64,000 bases of DNA, taken from the NCBI GenBank assembly GCA_040507225.1, contig JBEVVG010000001.1, positions 558,001 through 622,000 of the forward strand, in the 5' to 3' direction. The position numbers and the translations under genes were made by a program. Source of the DNA: Thiodiazotropha sp040507225 (GTDB taxonomy: Bacteria > Pseudomonadota > Gammaproteobacteria > Chromatiales > Chromatiaceae). The notes below the pieces were generated by a model that was given only the letters and a program-made list of their open reading frames with translations, had not been told where the DNA came from and made no database searches. Positions 27,380 through 36,747 of this stretch are shown here, in pieces. Position 1 is the first letter of the stretch. Each line of letters opens with the position of its first letter.

Positions 27380-30300
27380 ATGCTGTGGCTCTACCAATCC
27401 AACCGACTCGAAAACCTGGCTGATCGCCTGAGCGACCTGTTACGCGATCCCCTGGTCGATCCGTTACAGCCGGAAACCGTGGTGGTGCAGCATCCCGGAA
27501 TGGCCCGCTGGCTCTCCCTGCGAATCGCTGACCGTCTGGGTATCTGTGCCAATCTGGAATTCCCGCAACCCGCCGGGTTCGTCTGGCAATTGTTCCACCG
27601 TTGGCTGGCGAATGCGCCGGATCAGGACCGTTATCGTCCGGATATCCTGGCCTGGCGGATCCACCAGCTGTTGCCTCAGCTGGCACAGCGGCCCCTTTTC
27701 CGCGACCTTGACGGTTATCTGCTGCAGAGCGATGAAGCGCGGGGGTTTCAGCTGGCGCAACAGCTGGCAAAACTCTACGATCGATACCTGCTGTACCGTG
27801 CAGACTGGATAGTTGCCTGGCAGGAGAATCGCCCGGCATTGCCCGGAGATCACTGGCAGGCAGAACTCTGGCGTGAGCTGGTCGCGGCGGAACCGGTCCA
27901 CTGGGTGAGGCTCCAGCAACAGTGCATGGCGCTGGCGCAATCCCCCGAACCGCCAAGCGGATTGCCGCAAAGAGTTTGTGTATTCGGTGTGCCCACCCTG
28001 TCTCCCGGTTACCTGGAGATTCTGCGCCAGTTGTCGGAGTGGACCGAGGTGCACCTGTTCCTGCTCAATCCCTGTGCCATGCACTGGGCTGAGATCCTGA
28101 GTGAATCGGAGCGGGCGAGGCTGGCCCTGAAGTCGGGTGGTGAGGCCCTGTATCTCGATCTGGGTCATCCACTTCTGGCGACACTGGGACGTCAGGGACG
28201 CGATTTCTTTGCCGCGATCAACGAACTCAATCCGGGCGGGGAAGAGCTTTTCGAGACCGATTCAGGCGTCACTCTGCTGCAGCGGTTGCAAAGCCAGATC
28301 GTGAATCTCGAGATGCCTCAATCCGGGGCTCAGCCGGACACCTCGATCAGCTTCCACCTGTGTCACAGCCCGATGCGGGAAGTCGAGGTGCTCTACGATC
28401 AGTTGCTGGATGCCCTCGACCGGGTGACGGATCTCAGGCCTGATGAGATTCTAGTGATGTCACCCGACATCGATCGTTACGCGCCGTTGATGGAGGCGGT
28501 GTTCGGTGCGCCAGGTGAGCGCCCGCGCATCCCTTTTCGCATCAGTGACACCCGTCTTGGGCAGTCCAGTCCCCTGGCCAACGCGTTTCTTGAAATCCTC
28601 GCCTTGGCGGATTCCCGGTTTGGCGTCGATGAGGTGTTTGGTCTGCTGGAAATACCCGCGATACGTTCACGTTTCGAGCTCGATGAAAGCTGTCTGCCGA
28701 TCCTCCAGACCTGGCTCAAATCCGCGGCGATCCGCTGGGGTCGAGACGGCTCCGACAAGGCGGCTCACGGGTTGCCCGAGGATGAACACAACACCTGGCT
28801 GTCCGGGATTCGACAACTGCTGCTGGGTTATCTGATGTCCGCGGATTGCGAGTCGCTTTGGCATGCGGTCTATCCCCTGGATGCCGCGGAAGGTTCGAGT
28901 CTCATCTGTCTGAACGGTCTGCTGTCACTGTGCGACCGGCTGTTTGATCTGCAGAGACAGTTGCGGGAATCAAGACATCCCCAGGACTGGATCGCTCTGC
29001 TGGGAAGCATACTGCAGGATTGCTTCGCCAGTGACGACGCAACCCAGCAGTCCCTGACACCCATCCGAGAGGCGATACGGCAGCTGTCGGAGGAGACGCA
29101 GTCGGCCGGTTTCGAAGGTTTGGTTTCACCGCCGGTAATCCGCCAGCGCCTCGCGGAACTGTTCGATCAATCCATCATGCGCGGGTTTCTCGGTGGTGGC
29201 GTGAACCTGTGTGCGCTGGCGCCCATGCGCAGCCTGCCGTTTCGCGTGGTGGCCCTGATCGGCCTGGACGATACGGATTTTCCGCGGCGCAGCGATGCCC
29301 TGGGATTCGACCTGATGCAGCAAGGGTTCCGCTTCGGCGACCGCTCCCGGCGGGTGGACGACCGTTACCTGTTTCTCGAAACCCTGATGTCGGTTCGGGA
29401 ACGGTTGCTGATCATCTACCAGGGGTTCGATCAGCGTGACAACAGCGTCAAACCTCCCTCAGTGGTGGTGGATGAACTGCGCGACTGTCTGCAACGAATG
29501 CTGGGGCAGTCCGGTCTGCAGGCGATTACCTTTGAGCATCCCCTGCAGCCTTTCTCCCGTGCCTATTTCGAGGATGATTCCCGGCTCTTCAGCTACGATC
29601 CGTACATGCGGGAGGCCGCACTGAACCTGGGCTGTGGACGCAACGGCAATGCATCCCTGGTAGCGGAAAGACTGCCCGAAGCCGACCCGGGAACGCTCAT
29701 CGAAGTCGATCAACTTGTTGGTTATTACGAAAATCCCCAACGCGCCTTCGCCCAGCAGCGCCTCGGCATGGCCCTGGAATCCCAGGAATGGATTCCCCAG
29801 GCCCGGGAAAACTTCGATCTGGAACCTTTCCAGGATGTGAACTGGGGTGATGCCTGGGTGGGCGCATTGCTGGACGGAAGTAGCGGGAAGGATCTGATCA
29901 GCCAATACCAGGCCCGTGGCTGGTTGCCGTACGGTGACGCCGGGGCACTCCGCGCCCGGGAGATACTCAGACAGGCGGAGGTCCTGGCGGATGCGGTGGC
30001 ACCGTTGCTCGAAGGCGCCCTAGATGCGCCTCTCGGGGTGCAGCTGCAACTTGGCGAGTATCTGTTGCAAGGTCAGATCGAGCGGGTCTGTCGGCGTGGA
30101 TTGGTGGCGTACGCCAGTCATGGGTTCAGTGCCTATCATCTGATGGGACACTGGATCCGCCACCTGCTGCTGAATGCCATGGCGCCCCGGGACGTGGAAC
30201 CCCACACCCTGTTGTGCGGAGTGGCGGAATGGGGCCGCTTCAGTCCGGTTTCCCATGCACAGGATATCCTCGCGGAACTGGTTGCGGACTACCAGGAGGG

Positions 30301-30553
30301 TCTACGGATGCCAAGCCTGTTTTCACCCCGGGTCGCCCGGGTGTTTGCCGAGCATCTGCAGACCAGGGGCGAGGAGCAGGCGCTGGAGAAGGCCCGTGCC
30401 TGCTGGTTTGGCTCAGGCGACCGGCCTGGAGATGTGGACAAACCCTATATGCAGTTACTGTTTCCCCAGCGACCCGATTTGGACCAGGCCTTCATGAGCC
30501 TCTGCCGTCGGGTCATGCTGCCGTTGCTCGAACACCTGGAGTGGGAGGGGTGA
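27380..30553 (+). CDS. recC: Exodeoxyribonuclease V gamma subunit RecC
   Basis: Subunit of RecBCD that scans DNA for Chi. From ATG 27380 it has 1057 residues, normal length. It opens 'MLWLYQSNRLENLADRL' followed by 'VVQHPGMARWLSLRIADRLGICAN' in two typical blocks, and contains 'RIPFRISDTRLG' and 'VALIGLDDTDFPR' of the inactivated helicase fold. A GGGGG directly upstream supports the start. The stop overlaps the recB start (TGATG). Confidence 0.95.
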   Translation: MLWLYQSNRLENLADRLSDLLRDPLVDPLQPETVVVQHPGMARWLSLRIADRLGICANLEFPQPAGFVWQLFHRWLANAPDQDRYRPDILAWRIHQLLPQLAQRPLFRDLDGYLLQSDEARGFQLAQQLAKLYDRYLLYRADWIVAWQENRPALPGDHWQAELWRELVAAEPVHWVRLQQQCMALAQSPEPPSGLPQRVCVFGVPTLSPGYLEILRQLSEWTEVHLFLLNPCAMHWAEILSESERARLALKSGGEALYLDLGHPLLATLGRQGRDFFAAINELNPGGEELFETDSGVTLLQRLQSQIVNLEMPQSGAQPDTSISFHLCHSPMREVEVLYDQLLDALDRVTDLRPDEILVMSPDIDRYAPLMEAVFGAPGERPRIPFRISDTRLGQSSPLANAFLEILALADSRFGVDEVFGLLEIPAIRSRFELDESCLPILQTWLKSAAIRWGRDGSDKAAHGLPEDEHNTWLSGIRQLLLGYLMSADCESLWHAVYPLDAAEGSSLICLNGLLSLCDRLFDLQRQLRESRHPQDWIALLGSILQDCFASDDATQQSLTPIREAIRQLSEETQSAGFEGLVSPPVIRQRLAELFDQSIMRGFLGGGVNLCALAPMRSLPFRVVALIGLDDTDFPRRSDALGFDLMQQGFRFGDRSRRVDDRYLFLETLMSVRERLLIIYQGFDQRDNSVKPPSVVVDELRDCLQRMLGQSGLQAITFEHPLQPFSRAYFEDDSRLFSYDPYMREAALNLGCGRNGNASLVAERLPEADPGTLIEVDQLVGYYENPQRAFAQQRLGMALESQEWIPQARENFDLEPFQDVNWGDAWVGALLDGSSGKDLISQYQARGWLPYGDAGALRAREILRQAEVLADAVAPLLEGALDAPLGVQLQLGEYLLQGQIERVCRRGLVAYASHGFSAYHLMGHWIRHLLLNAMAPRDVEPHTLLCGVAEWGRFSPVSHAQDILAELVADYQEGLRMPSLFSPRVARVFAEHLQTRGEEQALEKARACWFGSGDRPGDVDKPYMQLLFPQRPDLDQAFMSLCRRVMLPLLEHLEWEG

Positions 30554-33500
30554 TGCAGATCGAGTCGATTCCCCTCGCGGGTCTCAACCTGGTGGAGGCA
30601 AGCGCCGGTACCGGCAAGACCTACGCCCTGACAAGCATCTATCTGCGACTGTTGCTGGAGCAGGATCTGGGACCGGAATCGATCCTGGTGATGACCTATA
30701 CCAACGCGGCGACCGCGGAGCTGAAGACCCGCATCAGGCAACGCCTGGTGACTGCCCGGGAGGTATTCGACAACGGCGAAACCGACGACCCGCTGCTGCG
30801 CGATCAGTTCGACAGACAGGCCGACCGCGAAACGCTCCGTCGCCGTCTCGACTTGGCCTTGGCCAACTTCGACCAGGCGGCCATTCATACGATTCACGGT
30901 TTTTGCCAGCGGGTGTTGAGTGACTACGCCTTCGAATCCCGCCAGGGATTTCGCACCGAACTGGTGACGGATCTGCAACAGCGCCAGCAACAGGTGATGG
31001 ACGATTTCTGGCGTCGTGAGATGAACGGTCTGCCACCTGATCTGCTGAAAGCCCTGTTACGGGAAATTCCGGGGCCCGATTATCTGCTTCGGTTACTCAA
31101 ACCGGCCCTGGGTAAACCCTATCTCAAGGTTCAGGCGGAAGCCTGGCCCGAATCGAGCGGCGAGACCTTGCAACGCTTCCGGGAGAAACAGGCGCAACTG
31201 CTCGAGTTGTGGAATCAGGCGCGCGATTTGCTCGGCGAACTGCTCAGCGATAACCGGGTATTGAACGGGCGTATGTATCAGAAACGCTATCTCAGCGGCT
31301 GGTTCGATGGCATGGATCGACTGCTAGTCTCCGATCCGGGCGAAGCGCCTTTCGCGAAGGCGGAGCGCTTCACCCAGCGGGAGATCCGGGCTGCGGTGAA
31401 GCCCGGCATGCAGCCGCCTGAGCACCCGTTGTTCAACGAAATGGAGGGGTTTCTCGAACTTGCCCAGGCCTGTCGACAGGTCATCAACAAGGCCGTTTCC
31501 AATCTCCTGAGACAGGGTTACGAATACCTGTCCACGGAATTGCCCAGGCGACAGAAGCAGGCCAACGAATGGTCTTACGATGACCTGTTGCTGCAACTTT
31601 CCGGGGCCCTGCGGATGGACACCGGGGGTGCTCTCAGCGGCCTGTTGCGCAAACGCTACCCGGTGGCCCTGATTGACGAGTTCCAGGATACCGATCCTGT
31701 GCAGTACGAGATCGTTCAGGGCATCTATGGCAAGCAACCGAAGGCGGTCTTTCTGGTGGGTGATCCGAAGCAGGCGATCTACAGTTTTCGCGGTGCGGAT
31801 ATCTACACCTATCTGCGTGCCCGGGAACATCCGGCGACCCGGCATCACAGCCTCGACATCAACTGGCGATCCAGCGCGAAAATGATCCGCGCGGTGAATA
31901 CCCTGTTTGAATTTTCCCAGGATCCGTTTTTCGATGAGCGGATTCCATTTGAGCCGGTGCGCGCGGCGCCGGACCGGGCTGAGGGTAATCCGGAGGTCAC
32001 CGGACTGGGGGGCGCCGCGCTGCATGTCTGGTACCTGGAGGGAGCCAGCCGTGACAGGGTCGACGATGTTCGCCAGTCCGTGGCGGATGCCACCGCGGGT
32101 GAAATCGCGAACCTGTTGTCCGGCGCCACGCCGCCGGTCACGATCGGCGGGCGGGGCATCCGGGGTAGCGATATCGCGGTACTCGTGCGCAGCCACAAAC
32201 AGGGGCAACTGATGGCGCGCGCACTCCGCAGCCACGGTGTTCACAGTGTCAGCAACTCACCGGTCAGCGTGTATCGGACCCCGGAAGCCGAAGCCCTGGA
32301 GCGGGTACTGCTGGCGATTCTCGAGCCGCATCGTGTGCGTCTGGTCCGTACCGCCCTGGCCAGCGCCCTGTTCGGCTGGGAGGGTGCTGCGATCGATGCG
32401 CTCAACACGGATGACGCTGCCCAGGGGCGGATCATTCAGCGCTTTTTCGAATTTCATCAGATCTGGTCGAAACAGGGTTTCGTGGCGATGATTCGCAGCC
32501 TGATGCAGGCTTTCGGGGTCGAAACCCGACTGCTCGGATTCAGCGACGGTGAACGTCGATTGACCAATCTGTATCACCTGGTGGAACTCTGCCATCAACA
32601 GGACAGCCTTCAGCAGCCGGGTATGGAGGGACTGGTCACCTGGTTCCGTCGTCAACTACTCAACGCTGATATTGAGGAGGAGCATCTGCTGCGTCTGGAG
32701 AGTGACGGTCACTGGGTACGCATCGAAACCCTCCACCACAGCAAGGGACTGGAATACGGCATCGTATTCTGTCCCTTTGCCTGGGATGAAGACGCCGGGC
32801 GTATCCCGAGCGGGCCGTTCCTGTTTCACGACCCCCTCGACCGGGATGCCGCGGTGCTCGATCTGGGGACCACAATGACAGCACGCAACCAGGCTTATCG
32901 CCAGGCTGAAGATCTGGCTGAGAGTCTGCGGCTGCTCTACGTGGGACTGACCCGCGCGCGTTACCGCTGTTATCTGCCCTGGGGGCTGGGTAAAAAAAAC
33001 AGACGCTCCGCACTGTGCCGCCTGTTGCACCGGGGCAGGGACGGGTCTGCGTCGGACGCGGGCGGAGATGTTTGGCTTGAACGGGCCGAGGCGCTACAAC
33101 CGCAGGATGATGTCGATCGGCTGGAGCAACTGTGTGAGGCCTCCACGGGCGCCATCACCTGGCATGCTCTGCCGACAGACGCCGGGCGAATCCAGCAGTC
33201 TCTGGACTTTCCCCCACACCTGTCCGATGCGCGTGAGGCGAAGTTCACCCATTGGCCCTGTTACCAGGTGGTGAGTTTCTCGTCTTTGATCACGGGTCTC
33301 TCCGAGGACTTGCCGGACCATGACCAACAGACCGGGGGGTCGGATTCACACAGCGTGATGGAGGCAGGTTGGGATGCGCACGGATTTCCCCGTGGATCAG
33401 GCCCCGGCAGCTGCCTGCACGCGATCCTCGAAGCAATCGATTTCAGCGTGGAAGAGGAATCCGGGATATTGCCGCATGTGGCGCACAATCTGGCACTCTT

Positions 33501-34110
33501 CGGAATCGACTCCCAATGGTCGCCAGTGGTTGTCAGCTGGCTTCAGCAGATCCTGAGTACGCCGCTGAATGAGCAGGGTTTGAGGCTGCGTGATGTGGAT
33601 AACAGGCACAGACTCAACGAGATGGGTTTTCACTTTCCGGTGAGCGCCTTCCAGCCGCAGCAGATTCGCGTTCTGGCTGAGCAGCACCGCTTCAGTGAGA
33701 CGCCGGCCCTGCTCGATGGATTGATGAGCAGCCGCGCCTCGGCCGTTGACGGCTACGTCAAAGGTTTCATCGATCTGGTCTTCGAGCACGCCGGGCGATT
33801 CTATCTGGCGGATTATAAATCGAACTGGCTGGGTATGGACGCGGCGGATTATCAATCCCAGGCGCTGCAGCAGGCGATGGTCGAGCACCATTACACCCTG
33901 CAATACGTCCTCTACACCCTGGCGTTGCACCGTTATCTCAAACACAGACTGCCCGGCTACGATTACCAACGGCATATCGGGGGGGTCTTCTACCTGTTCC
34001 TCCGGGGCATGCGTCCTGACAATGATCAGCCACTCGGGATTCTCTTCGAATGTCCGCCGGCTGAGTTTATCGCGGCACTGGACCGGATGGTCGGAGGTGA
34101 CCGGGAATGA
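30553..34110 (+). CDS. recB: Exodeoxyribonuclease V beta subunit RecB
   Basis: 3'-5' helicase and the only nuclease of RecBCD; repairs double-strand breaks. From ATG 30553 it has 1185 residues. Walker A 'SAGTGKT' has Lys22, 'VGDPKQAIYSFRGAD' is helicase motif III, and the C-terminal nuclease shows 'GYVKGFIDLVF' with Asp1074 and 'LADYKS' with Asp1087 and Lys1089, followed by 'LQYVLYTLALHRYL'. The frame is open for 113 codons upstream inside recC; the ATG at the recC stop, after GGGAGGGG, is clearly the start. It overlaps recD by 4 bases. Confidence 0.96.
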   Translation: MQIESIPLAGLNLVEASAGTGKTYALTSIYLRLLLEQDLGPESILVMTYTNAATAELKTRIRQRLVTAREVFDNGETDDPLLRDQFDRQADRETLRRRLDLALANFDQAAIHTIHGFCQRVLSDYAFESRQGFRTELVTDLQQRQQQVMDDFWRREMNGLPPDLLKALLREIPGPDYLLRLLKPALGKPYLKVQAEAWPESSGETLQRFREKQAQLLELWNQARDLLGELLSDNRVLNGRMYQKRYLSGWFDGMDRLLVSDPGEAPFAKAERFTQREIRAAVKPGMQPPEHPLFNEMEGFLELAQACRQVINKAVSNLLRQGYEYLSTELPRRQKQANEWSYDDLLLQLSGALRMDTGGALSGLLRKRYPVALIDEFQDTDPVQYEIVQGIYGKQPKAVFLVGDPKQAIYSFRGADIYTYLRAREHPATRHHSLDINWRSSAKMIRAVNTLFEFSQDPFFDERIPFEPVRAAPDRAEGNPEVTGLGGAALHVWYLEGASRDRVDDVRQSVADATAGEIANLLSGATPPVTIGGRGIRGSDIAVLVRSHKQGQLMARALRSHGVHSVSNSPVSVYRTPEAEALERVLLAILEPHRVRLVRTALASALFGWEGAAIDALNTDDAAQGRIIQRFFEFHQIWSKQGFVAMIRSLMQAFGVETRLLGFSDGERRLTNLYHLVELCHQQDSLQQPGMEGLVTWFRRQLLNADIEEEHLLRLESDGHWVRIETLHHSKGLEYGIVFCPFAWDEDAGRIPSGPFLFHDPLDRDAAVLDLGTTMTARNQAYRQAEDLAESLRLLYVGLTRARYRCYLPWGLGKKNRRSALCRLLHRGRDGSASDAGGDVWLERAEALQPQDDVDRLEQLCEASTGAITWHALPTDAGRIQQSLDFPPHLSDAREAKFTHWPCYQVVSFSSLITGLSEDLPDHDQQTGGSDSHSVMEAGWDAHGFPRGSGPGSCLHAILEAIDFSVEEESGILPHVAHNLALFGIDSQWSPVVVSWLQQILSTPLNEQGLRLRDVDNRHRLNEMGFHFPVSAFQPQQIRVLAEQHRFSETPALLDGLMSSRASAVDGYVKGFIDLVFEHAGRFYLADYKSNWLGMDAADYQSQALQQAMVEHHYTLQYVLYTLALHRYLKHRLPGYDYQRHIGGVFYLFLRGMRPDNDQPLGILFECPPAEFIAALDRMVGGDRE

Positions 34111-35960
34111 CAAACCCTCACATCGGAATCCTGCCTCTGGGTGGTGAATTGATGGACCTGCTGCGTCAGGGCAGGGACTTCAATACGCTTGATCGCTATC
34201 TGGCGGGGTTCCTGATGCAGGAGGCTAGTCGGCCGGTGAAAGAGCTGGCACTAGCGGTCGCGCTGACCAGCCAGGCGACCCGGGAGGGGCATGTGTGTCT
34301 CGATCTGAGCGGGATTGCCGGACGCAGCCTGGGCAACCCGGCGGAGGAGCCGCTGCTGACCCCGCCCCTCGAGGCCTGGTGTCAGGTGCTGCGCGAAAGC
34401 GGGGTCGTGGGCCAACCGGGAGATGACATGCCGTTGATCCTGGACCCGCGAAACCGGCTCTACCTGCACCGCTACTGGGACTATGAGCAACGCCTCGCGG
34501 AAGGGTTGCTCAGACGTGCCCAGCAATCGCCCGGGCAACTGGATCGGAGCCGCCTGAAAACCGATCTCGAGCGACTCTTCCCCCCCTCATCCAGTGGCCT
34601 GCCGGACGATCAGAAAATCGCCGCAGCGACCGCGGTTTTAAAACCTTTTACGGTAATTTCCGGGGGGCCGGGCACCGGCAAAACCACCACCGTGGTACGT
34701 CTGCTCGCCTTACTCAGGCAACAACTCGGCGGTAAGCGTCTGCGCATCGCTCTGACCGCGCCGACCGGGATGGCGGCCGCCCGGTTGCAGCAGGCCATCC
34801 GCCTGGCCAAAACCCGTCTGCCTCTCGACCGGGAGCAGTTGCAGGACCTGCCTGAAACCGCCACCACTCTGCACCGGCTGCTGGGCGTAAAGTCCCAGGG
34901 CAGCGGTTTTCGTTATCATAAGCACCACCCGCTGCCGCTGGATCTGTTGATTCTCGACGAGGCCTCCATGGTCGATGTGGCCCTGATGGCAAAACTGATG
35001 GATGCCTTGCCGGATTCGGCGCGCCTGATTCTGTTGGGAGACCATCATCAGCTGGCCTCGGTGGAGGCGGGGGCCGTGCTGGGTGACCTGTGTGAAGGCT
35101 GTGAAGGACCAGGCGGGGGATTTGCCCAGGTACTCGAATCCCTGACCGGGCAGCCGATTCCGTCGGCCGATTCACCACGCAACCGGCTCAGCGATCATGT
35201 GGTGGTGCTGCGCCAGAGCTATCGTTTCAGTGATGCCAGCGGGGTCGGCCAACTGGCCCGGGCGGTCAATTCCGGGTCAACGGACGAGGCCTGCCGGCAG
35301 TTCGCTACAGGTCCCGGAAGAGATGACCTGAACTGGCTGCCCGGGCCAGCGCAGGCGGTGGAGCAGTCGGTGCGCCATTTCAGTGAACTCGCGGAAATGA
35401 TACGCAGCGCCGAGCCGGTCCCGAAATTGTTCGACAAGCTGTATGAATTTCGTCTTCTGTGCGCCTTGCGGTCGGGTCCCCGCGGCGTCGATCAAGTCAA
35501 CCAGTCGATAACCCGGCGACTCGTTCAGTCCGGCCAGATCGCGGCACAGCAGGAGTGGTATCCGGGACGTCCGGTGATGATGACCCGTAATGACTACACA
35601 CTCAATCTGTACAACGGAGAGACCGGACTGGTACTGCCCGACCCGCAACAACCCGATCGACTCAGCGTGGTGTTCAGCGACGCCGATCAGGGTCTGCGCT
35701 GGATCAATCCCTCTCGACTGCCGCATTGCGATACCGTGTATGCTCTGACGGTGCACAAGAGTCAGGGATCAGAGTACGCGCATGTGCTCCTGCAACTGCC
35801 GGACCGGGACAGCCCGGTGCTCTGCCGGGAACTGCTCTATACCGCGATCACCCGGGCGAAAACCCGTTTTTCAATCGTTGGCCCGGAGGCGGTGTTCAGG
35901 ACCGCGGTCTCGCGACAGATGCAGCGTACCAGCGGATTGCAGGATCGGCTGCAGGAATGA
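34107..35960 (+). CDS. recD: Exodeoxyribonuclease V alpha subunit RecD
   Basis: 5'-3' helicase motor of RecBCD, superfamily 1B. It has 617 residues with an N-terminal RecD domain, Walker A 'GGPGTGKTT' (Lys192), DEAS box 'LILDEASMVDV', 'LLGDHHQLASVEAG' and the C-terminal UvrD-like 'ALTVHKSQGSEY' motif. ATGA overlap with recB implies translational coupling. It is the last gene of recC-recB-recD; the rhodanese gene converges on it 17 bases away. Confidence 0.96.
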   Translation: MTNPHIGILPLGGELMDLLRQGRDFNTLDRYLAGFLMQEASRPVKELALAVALTSQATREGHVCLDLSGIAGRSLGNPAEEPLLTPPLEAWCQVLRESGVVGQPGDDMPLILDPRNRLYLHRYWDYEQRLAEGLLRRAQQSPGQLDRSRLKTDLERLFPPSSSGLPDDQKIAAATAVLKPFTVISGGPGTGKTTTVVRLLALLRQQLGGKRLRIALTAPTGMAAARLQQAIRLAKTRLPLDREQLQDLPETATTLHRLLGVKSQGSGFRYHKHHPLPLDLLILDEASMVDVALMAKLMDALPDSARLILLGDHHQLASVEAGAVLGDLCEGCEGPGGGFAQVLESLTGQPIPSADSPRNRLSDHVVVLRQSYRFSDASGVGQLARAVNSGSTDEACRQFATGPGRDDLNWLPGPAQAVEQSVRHFSELAEMIRSAEPVPKLFDKLYEFRLLCALRSGPRGVDQVNQSITRRLVQSGQIAAQQEWYPGRPVMMTRNDYTLNLYNGETGLVLPDPQQPDRLSVVFSDADQGLRWINPSRLPHCDTVYALTVHKSQGSEYAHVLLQLPDRDSPVLCRELLYTAITRAKTRFSIVGPEAVFRTAVSRQMQRTSGLQDRLQE

Positions 35961-35977
35961 CCGGCCGCGATGCCCGG

Positions 35978-36433
35978 TTATTGTGATTCGGCGGTGGGAG
36001 CGGTGGCCCTGCGGTAAGCGTCGAATCCTCCCTTATGCTGCCAGGATTCAATGCCCCCCTGGAGTATCCGCAGATTGTCATAGCCGGCGACCCGCAACGC
36101 GAATCCGGCCTGGGAGGAGAGGGATCCGGTGTTGCAGTAGACCAGTATCGGCTGGTCCCTGGGCAACTCGTCGCGGCGCGAGAGCAACTGACGCCACTCG
36201 ATGTTGACCGCACCGGGAATGTGCGTTTTTTCAAATTGCGCGGCGTCCCGAGCGTCGATGACGAAGAAATTTTCCCAATCTCCGGCGGGGATCTGTTCCG
36301 CGGAGATGGTCGCGCCGCCATACTCTGCAAAATCGAAATAGGCTTCCAGGGATTCGATTACCGGGTCCGACTCCTGGGCGTATAGAAAGCCGCTGGTCAG
36401 CACCAGGGTCAGGGCGGTTGCAAGCTTGTGCAT
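35978..36433 (-). CDS. Secreted rhodanese-like protein
   Basis: Single rhodanese domain of 151 residues with a signal peptide ('LATALTLVLTSGFLYA', cleavage after Ala). The active-site Cys is in 'LVYCNTGSLSS', a six-residue loop of sulfur-transferase type; 'DARDAAQFEKTHIPGAVNI' is the other family signature. A periplasmic sulfur carrier role would suit a sulfur oxidiser, but this is inferred. ATG 36433 is preferred over GTG 36442 because AGGTGA ends 5 bases upstream. That ribosome-binding site overlaps the target duplication of a ~140-bp repeat. Confidence 0.87.
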   Translation of the reverse strand: MHKLATALTLVLTSGFLYAQESDPVIESLEAYFDFAEYGGATISAEQIPAGDWENFFVIDARDAAQFEKTHIPGAVNIEWRQLLSRRDELPRDQPILVYCNTGSLSSQAGFALRVAGYDNLRILQGGIESWQHKGGFDAYRRATAPTAESQ

Positions 36434-36442
36434 TCGGCTCAC

Positions 36443-36446
36443 CTAA
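36443..36446. repeat. CTAA target-site duplication (left copy)
   Basis: CTAA at 36443-36446 is repeated at 36588-36591 exactly outside the 36447-36587 element. On the minus strand it reads TTAG and is the first part of TTAGGTGAG, the Shine-Dalgarno of the rhodanese gene. Confidence 0.75.
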
Positions 36447-36587
36447 CAGGTTGTTGAAATTCTACTCAGACGGCACGATTCTACGTTGAAAACCGCCTCA
36501 AAATGCTCATTTACTTCAGATAAACTGCGCTTTTTTCGGCGATTTTCGCCTTGTCTCGCACTCGTCTGAGCGAATTTCAACAGCCTG
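36447..36587 (-). mobile_element. MITE-like element, copy 1 (141 bp)
   Basis: The ends are imperfect inverted repeats: CAGGTTGTTGAAATTC on the left and GAATTTCAACAGCCTG on the right, flanked by a CTAA duplication. The interior has subterminal repeats (CTCAGACG / CGTCTGAG) and a GGCGAAAATCGCC palindrome; there is no coding capacity. A second copy lies at 48333-48470 with the same layout. A YTAR-type 4-base target is known for IS5-group transposases, so such an enzyme could mobilise it; that link is inferred. It ends 13 bases before the rhodanese start codon. Confidence 0.8.
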
Positions 36588-36747
36588 CTAATTGGATTCG
36601 CTGGGTTGATAAGGCCGGTTGTGTGCGAAGCGGGCATCCGCCGTACAGTGTGAAGAAACTGACCGGCTGGATGCTCATCCTGACGGACCCTGAAACCACG
36701 GGGATGCCGCAATCCTGATCAAAACTCTACATGAATCACCCACCGAA

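Larger units (their letters stand above)
36434..36747. other. Divergent intergenic region, 314 bases
   Basis: The left half is the MITE-like element. The remaining ~155 bases before the methyltransferase start (36592-36747) contain no gene and no clear promoter box that I can defend. Confidence 0.5.

Noticed and set aside
30214..30552. In-frame extension of recB by 113 codons into recC
   Set aside because: It lies wholly within recC in another frame; ATG 30553 with GGGAGGGG and TGATG coupling, and the family start, fix the real beginning.
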